The position numbers and the translations under genes are program-made. A stretch of 10,041 nt of DNA, taken from NCBI GenBank assembly GCA_934726455.1, contig CAKVDS010000061.1:1-10041 (forward strand), in the 5' to 3' direction. This document shows, piece by piece, positions 6,605 to 10,041 of the stretch. Position 1 is the stretch's first letter. Every line of letters starts with the position of its first letter. The notes beneath the pieces are model-generated. The model made no database searches. It was not told the DNA's origin and saw only the letters and a list, made by a program, of their open reading frames with translations. The stretch comes from an uncultured Bacteroidales bacterium (lineage in GTDB: Bacteria; Bacteroidota; Bacteroidia; Bacteroidales; UBA932).

Positions 6605-8307
6605 TTGCTCTCAAGAGGGTTCCAGGTGTCGGAACCGGAATTGAACATGATATTGTCCAAGGTATAGTCCGCAGCCTGCGCGTCAGTCAGGACATGCGAC
6701 CAGCCGACACGGCCGCCGGTGGCCGCACCCGGGCCGCTGCAATTGTACTCGGCATAGAAGGCCGTCTTCTCTTTGGCAGGGTTGTTCCAGTTGTGCCAGC
6801 CTTCGGGACGGATGTGCGGGCCCATCTCGCAGTTGAGATAAACCACTTTTGCATAGTCCCTCCACGGACGGCCAAGATAAACTTTGTCTATGCCCGGAGC
6901 CGCCGTCAGACGGCAACGGTTGAAGACATATCCGAACTTTTCCCCTTCGAAAGTGGACGCGGCAGTGATGTAGCTGTTACGCTTGGAGCGGATCTCGCAG
7001 TTCTCAAACCAGCAGCGTCCCGGGCCGAATATGAAGTCCGTAGTACCCTCGATCAGACAATCCACATAAAGACTGCGGCAGGTCCGGCCCTCCTCGCCAT
7101 AACGGCCATAGGTATAGATAGTGTCCTGATTTCCAAAGATGTGGCAGCGCCGCAGCATGATGCGGTCCCCGTTGGTCATGAGAGCCACGGCCTGTCCGAC
7201 CGGCCCGGCATCGTTGCGTATGCTCAGATCCTCAAAAGTCACATCATCCGCATCCACGAACACGGATGCGCTCCCGCTCGTGCCGATCTCATACTGGCTG
7301 TCAGGCCAGAGCTTACGTGCGTAATTGTCATAAGTGATGACCGAATTGTCAGCGCCGCAGCCGATTATCTTGAGATTGCGCTTGCCGGACGGGATGATGA
7401 CGCGCTCCCTGTACACGCCAGGCTTCACCAGTATGGTTGTCTGGATGCTCTTCTGATAGTCAGGCACAGCATCCACAGCCTCCTGAAGGGTGAGAAAATC
7501 TCCCCGCCCGTCCTTATCCACGACAAAGTCATAACGCACAAGATGTTCAGCAAGCTGCGGAAGTTTGACCCGTATGGAATCGCAGACTATGTCGCAGTTG
7601 CGGCGGGCGCCGCGGGCATTGGAATGGGTGTCGTCCTGTCTTCCGTCCGGCATGGCAGGACAGGTGCCGGCGGCAACCCACATGAAGTATTCTCTGGAGG
7701 CCTCGTCTCCGGCCGCCTTGATCCAGTCTATCGTGGCTTTCTCCATGTCGATGAGCACCGTCCCGGTCTCGGCGGCCACAGCCTTCATCGCGGCAGGGTA
7801 TTCGCCGTGTGTGGTCTCGTCAAGAGCCCCGTCCACAAAGCGCCTGCGTGCCACCGGAGTGAGCAGCACCGGGGTCGCCCCGAGTTCGCGCGCCGTCCGG
7901 ATGAACATTCTCAAATTATCCTGATAAGCCCCCCACGGAGCGGCATAGACTTTCGGCTTGTTGGACTTCTCATCGTTGTGGCCGAACTCGATGAACACGT
8001 AGTCACCCGGGCGGATGTTCGCCTTGACCCTGTCCCAAAGGCCCTCGTCAATGAAACTCTTGGTGCTGCGCCCGTTCTTGGCATAGTTGATCACCCTCAC
8101 GGAAGGGTCCACGAAATTCTCGAACACCATGCCCCATCCCCTCTCCGGGTTGCCCTTGGAGATGTCCTTGTCCGCCATGGTCGAATCCCCCATCAGATGC
8201 AGGGTAAACTTCGGGGTCTCGCTAGTCAGGCCCTCATTTACAGCAGTTTTGGCGCCGGCCACGAAGGACAGCGCCAAAAGAGCGATCGAAATCAGATTAC
8301 GTTTCAT
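6601..8307 (-). CDS. CE12-CE8 fusion: SGNH pectin acetylesterase plus pectin methylesterase
   Basis: This is a bifunctional pectin de-esterifying enzyme. A Sec signal peptide (MKRN plus a hydrophobic core, cleavage near residues 19-20) indicates export, and no lipobox is seen. The N-terminal module (about 33-252) is an SGNH hydrolase of the rhamnogalacturonan acetylesterase type (CE12). It shows block I GDS with Ser42 as nucleophile, block II NG at 78-79, block III GHND at 109-112, and block V D225/H228 in DDTHSN. The C-terminal module (about 258-560) is a pectin methylesterase (CE8) beta-helix. It shows GQAVAL (Q372), QDT (Q394, D395), DFIFG (D424) and LGRPW (R480), so the catalytic set looks complete in both halves. 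The ATG follows the TAG stop of the lyase gene with no spacer, and the gene's own TGA overlaps the GH2 start, so translation is probably coupled. Removing acetyl and methyl groups would open homogalacturonan to the neighbouring lyase. CE12 is preferred over other SGNH families because of the pectin context. Confidence 0.92.
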   Translation of the reverse strand: MKRNLISIALLALSFVAGAKTAVNEGLTSETPKFTLHLMGDSTMADKDISKGNPERGWGMVFENFVDPSVRVINYAKNGRSTKSFIDEGLWDRVKANIRPGDYVFIEFGHNDEKSNKPKVYAAPWGAYQDNLRMFIRTARELGATPVLLTPVARRRFVDGALDETTHGEYPAAMKAVAAETGTVLIDMEKATIDWIKAAGDEASREYFMWVAAGTCPAMPDGRQDDTHSNARGARRNCDIVCDSIRVKLPQLAEHLVRYDFVVDKDGRGDFLTLQEAVDAVPDYQKSIQTTILVKPGVYRERVIIPSGKRNLKIIGCGADNSVITYDNYARKLWPDSQYEIGTSGSASVFVDADDVTFEDLSIRNDAGPVGQAVALMTNGDRIMLRRCHIFGNQDTIYTYGRYGEEGRTCRSLYVDCLIEGTTDFIFGPGRCWFENCEIRSKRNSYITAASTFEGEKFGYVFNRCRLTAAPGIDKVYLGRPWRDYAKVVYLNCEMGPHIRPEGWHNWNNPAKEKTAFYAEYNCSGPGAATGGRVGWSHVLTDAQAADYTLDNIMFNSGSDTWNPLESK

Positions 8308-9912
8308 CTACTTTTTTTCTTTGTCTACAAAAGATATGAGTGTCATCATCCTGTTCATGTACTCGCGGGTCGAGATGCACATCTCGCCGGTCTCGCAGCG
8401 ATATGGAGATGTGTCGTACTCATCACCCACGTTGGTGCGGACATACTTTGTCTCGCTGCTCGGCTCTGTCGGAGCCCCCGGCTTGTACGGGTTGGAAGTT
8501 GTAGTGAGCGGTGTCAGCCAGCAGCCCTCTGCACTGAGAGACGAGATGATGTCCTTGACAGCAGCCTCGCTCACATCCTGCGGCATCCTCGAATAGAACC
8601 TTTCGAGAGGCACAAGCTCGTCGCCGGCAAGAGGTGAATTCTTGGTGAGTTCCTCGACAGGGGTGGCCATCAGCTCGTCATACGCCTTGCGGAGAGCCTT
8701 GGTGTCAACCCATGAAGCGGAGCTGTAGTGTCCGATGGTGCCGGAAATATCCTGATTGATAAAATAGTGTCCGTTATAAGAATTGGAGCCTACGCGATGC
8801 ACATAAAGCGGCTTTCCGCTGTCCGGATCAATGAAGCGAGGTGCAAGGAAAGCGTCCGGATTGTTGGTCTTACGTTCCCATTTGGCGACTTCTGAAGCAG
8901 GAAGTTTCTGTGACTCAAGGAACTCGATCGCGGCAGGGATGCCGGCCATAAAGCGGGTGTCACCGGTGAGACGGTAGTAGTCCATCATCTGGCGGATCAT
9001 GGATACGGTGGTGCCGGAATTGACTCCGCGCGGCTCATACGAACGTGCATGGGCAGGCTTGAGATCCGCTACGGTATACTGGTCGGCCCAGCCGGCATAA
9101 GGCGCACCCTGCTGAAGAAGGATGGTGCAGTGCATGGCCCTGTAGATAGGCTCCTTGAGCCCCGGGATACCGAGGGACTGGTAGCACTGGAGGAGGAAGT
9201 CACAGGCCTCCGGAATCACATCATCATTGAGAGTGATGAACGAACTGTAGTCCGCCTTGCCCTGGAAAGGATGGTCGAACATGAGAGGATACCTCTGAGG
9301 CCAGCCGCCTACAGGATACTGGCTGTCAAGCACGAACTTGATGGCCTTGTCGAGGGCCGGACGGAAGATCGGATCATATTTCTCCACATATATGCGAAGC
9401 AGGAACTTGGCGCAATCCGTAGTGGCGGAATCATCGAACGTCGCATTGCCGTAGTAGTGCTGGAACTCCTCAAGTCTCCAGCCGCTCTTGCCGACAGTGG
9501 CATACCAGTCTTTCAAGGAAGCCTCTCCGGCGAAATCGAAGCAGTAATTCCAGCCTCCGCACTCAAGCTGACCCCAGATAAGGGCAGAAGCCACTTTCTT
9601 GGCAGCCTCATAATAATATTCGTCTCCAGTAGCGTGGTAAGCATCGAGCAGCATGTGCCCTACCTGAGGTGTACCCGGATCCTGTGTCCAGACCATGGTG
9701 CGCTTGGCCTCCATCTCGCCCCACTGGCGGGACATGTCCGGGAGGTAGTTCCAGACGAAGCCGCCGTTATAGCTGACCTTGTCCATCATATACTGCGTCG
9801 CGGTCTTCATTGTCTCGAGAGCCTTGTCTTCAAGAGTCTTCGGTTTTGCAGACATTGCAAGAGGCAGGCACAGCGCCGCCCCGAGGATGATAAATCTGAT
9901 TTTAGTGTCCAT
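8308..9912 (-). CDS. PL10-like pectate lyase
   Basis: This gene probably encodes a polygalacturonate lyase that cuts de-esterified homogalacturonan by calcium-dependent beta-elimination. A Sec signal peptide with cleavage near MSA-KP (residue 22) predicts a periplasmic or secreted protein. The body is rich in alpha-helical toroid repeats: ATGDEYYYEAAKKVASALIW with QLECGGW (94-121), then a second unit ending QYPVGGWPQRYPL (198-210), and YRLTGDTRFMAG (313-324). PL10 hallmarks are the GGWPQ-YPL segment, FITLNDD (225-231, compare ITFNDDAM in the family) and LKPAHARSYEPR (284-295, compare the family's AWARAYEPP). The assignment comes from recalled family motifs, not a search. At 534 residues it is longer than a bare PL10 catalytic domain, the extra length being mainly a C-terminal extension (about 340-534). 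It is the first gene of the operon and ends with TAG directly abutting the ATG of the CE12-CE8 gene. The ATG start is supported by the signal peptide and by a promoter box 26 bp upstream. Confidence 0.8.
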   Translation of the reverse strand: MDTKIRFIILGAALCLPLAMSAKPKTLEDKALETMKTATQYMMDKVSYNGGFVWNYLPDMSRQWGEMEAKRTMVWTQDPGTPQVGHMLLDAYHATGDEYYYEAAKKVASALIWGQLECGGWNYCFDFAGEASLKDWYATVGKSGWRLEEFQHYYGNATFDDSATTDCAKFLLRIYVEKYDPIFRPALDKAIKFVLDSQYPVGGWPQRYPLMFDHPFQGKADYSSFITLNDDVIPEACDFLLQCYQSLGIPGLKEPIYRAMHCTILLQQGAPYAGWADQYTVADLKPAHARSYEPRGVNSGTTVSMIRQMMDYYRLTGDTRFMAGIPAAIEFLESQKLPASEVAKWERKTNNPDAFLAPRFIDPDSGKPLYVHRVGSNSYNGHYFINQDISGTIGHYSSASWVDTKALRKAYDELMATPVEELTKNSPLAGDELVPLERFYSRMPQDVSEAAVKDIISSLSAEGCWLTPLTTTSNPYKPGAPTEPSSETKYVRTNVGDEYDTSPYRCETGEMCISTREYMNRMMTLISFVDKEKK

Positions 9913-9937
9913 ATTATTTATTGCGGTTATGAATGCT

Positions 9938-9945
9938 CAAAGATA
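9938..9945 (-). promoter_or_regulatory. Bacteroidota -7 box for the pectin operon
   Basis: The plus strand CAAAGATA reads TATCTTTG on the minus strand, an exact TAnnTTTG match 26 bp upstream of the lyase start codon. Transcription would begin near 9931-9934, leaving a leader of about 20 nt. No TTG-type -33 element is visible at the usual distance, which suggests a need for an activator. The three genes downstream have no spacing in which another promoter could sit outside coding sequence. Confidence 0.6.
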
Positions 9946-9955
9946 CGGATTTTCT

Positions 9956-9968
9956 ATGTATATTTCCA
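9956..9968 (-). promoter_or_regulatory. Weak candidate operator upstream of the pectin operon
   Basis: On the minus strand this reads TGGAAATATACAT, similar to TGGAATATCAT and TGGAATTGTATCAT in the regulator leader (719-729 and 752-765). It covers about -24 to -36 relative to the predicted start, where the missing -33 element would be and where AraC-type activators often bind. The three copies align only with gaps and are AT-rich, so chance similarity is quite possible. Confidence 0.2.
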
Positions 9969-9996
9969 TCTTTGACACTTCCTTTTGGAGAGAATA

Positions 9997-10041
9997 GGCC
10001 CCCAGACCGCTGAGGAGGCGATTTGGGGGTCTGCGGTTTTG
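9997..10041. other. G/C-rich inverted repeats at the right edge, two alternative foldings
   Basis: CAGACC (10003-10008) can pair with GGTCTG (10028-10033), and alternatively CCCCC (9999-10003) can pair with GGGGG (10025-10029). These pairings share bases and cannot form together. CGG-TTTT follows on the plus strand, so the element could be part of a rightward terminator or of a structured region belonging to a neighbour beyond the window. It lies about 55 bp or more upstream of the operon promoter box. Being cut by the window edge, it cannot be classified. Confidence 0.3.

Noticed and set aside
6694..8637. A 647-codon open frame on the plus strand, opposite the CE12-CE8 gene
   Set aside because: It is antisense to a gene with clear catalytic motifs in both modules. 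Its translation has no recognisable family signature, and long antisense frames are common in GC-rich coding sequence.
1..10041. SusC/SusD transporter pair expected in a polysaccharide utilisation locus
   Set aside because: No TonB-dependent receptor or SusD-like lipoprotein is encoded here. If a pair belongs to this locus it lies outside the window.

Overview
The window looks like chromosomal DNA of a gut-type member of the Bacteroidota, probably order Bacteroidales. Three things point there: perfect matches to the Bacteroidota -7 promoter box (TAnnTTTG) in the three places a promoter is expected, a propeller-type (Reg_prop / Y_Y_Y) AraC regulator of the kind that controls polysaccharide utilisation loci, and pectin-active enzyme families typical of such loci. 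GC content is moderately high and Shine-Dalgarno sequences are weak or absent, as is common in this phylum. Species cannot be assigned.

Left part (1-777): no convincing complete protein gene. Bases 1-48 may be the last codons of a gene entering from the left. Bases 77-508 hold an unusual run of about a dozen short, mostly perfect hairpins with 3-5 nt loops, very dense from 263 onward. The last hairpin, followed by a U-tract on the minus strand, is a good intrinsic terminator (478-508). It would end a minus-strand transcript of about 184 nt starting from a promoter at 668-675. This is a candidate structured small RNA, perhaps 6S-like. A second promoter (698-705) points the other way and would drive the regulator.

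Regulator (778-3600, +): a 940-residue periplasmic sensor with a propeller, a Y_Y_Y domain, one membrane helix and a cytoplasmic AraC DNA-binding domain. It has the outline of a hybrid two-component system (HTCS), but the histidine kinase and receiver domains are absent.

Enzyme operon (9912 down to 3587, minus strand): a PL10-like pectate lyase, a CE12-CE8 fusion (SGNH acetylesterase plus pectin methylesterase), and a large GH2 glycosidase. The genes are packed with 0 nt spacing and then a 4-nt ATGA overlap, behind a promoter at 9938-9945. The inferred logic is pectin processing in the periplasm: one bifunctional protein removes acetyl and methyl esters, the lyase cuts the exposed galacturonan, and the GH2 enzyme trims an oligosaccharide product or side chain. 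The regulator runs convergently and overlaps the end of the GH2 gene by 14 bp. No SusC/SusD pair is in the window. A motif resembling TGGAA-TAT-CAT occurs twice in the regulator leader and once at the operon promoter; it is a weak candidate operator.
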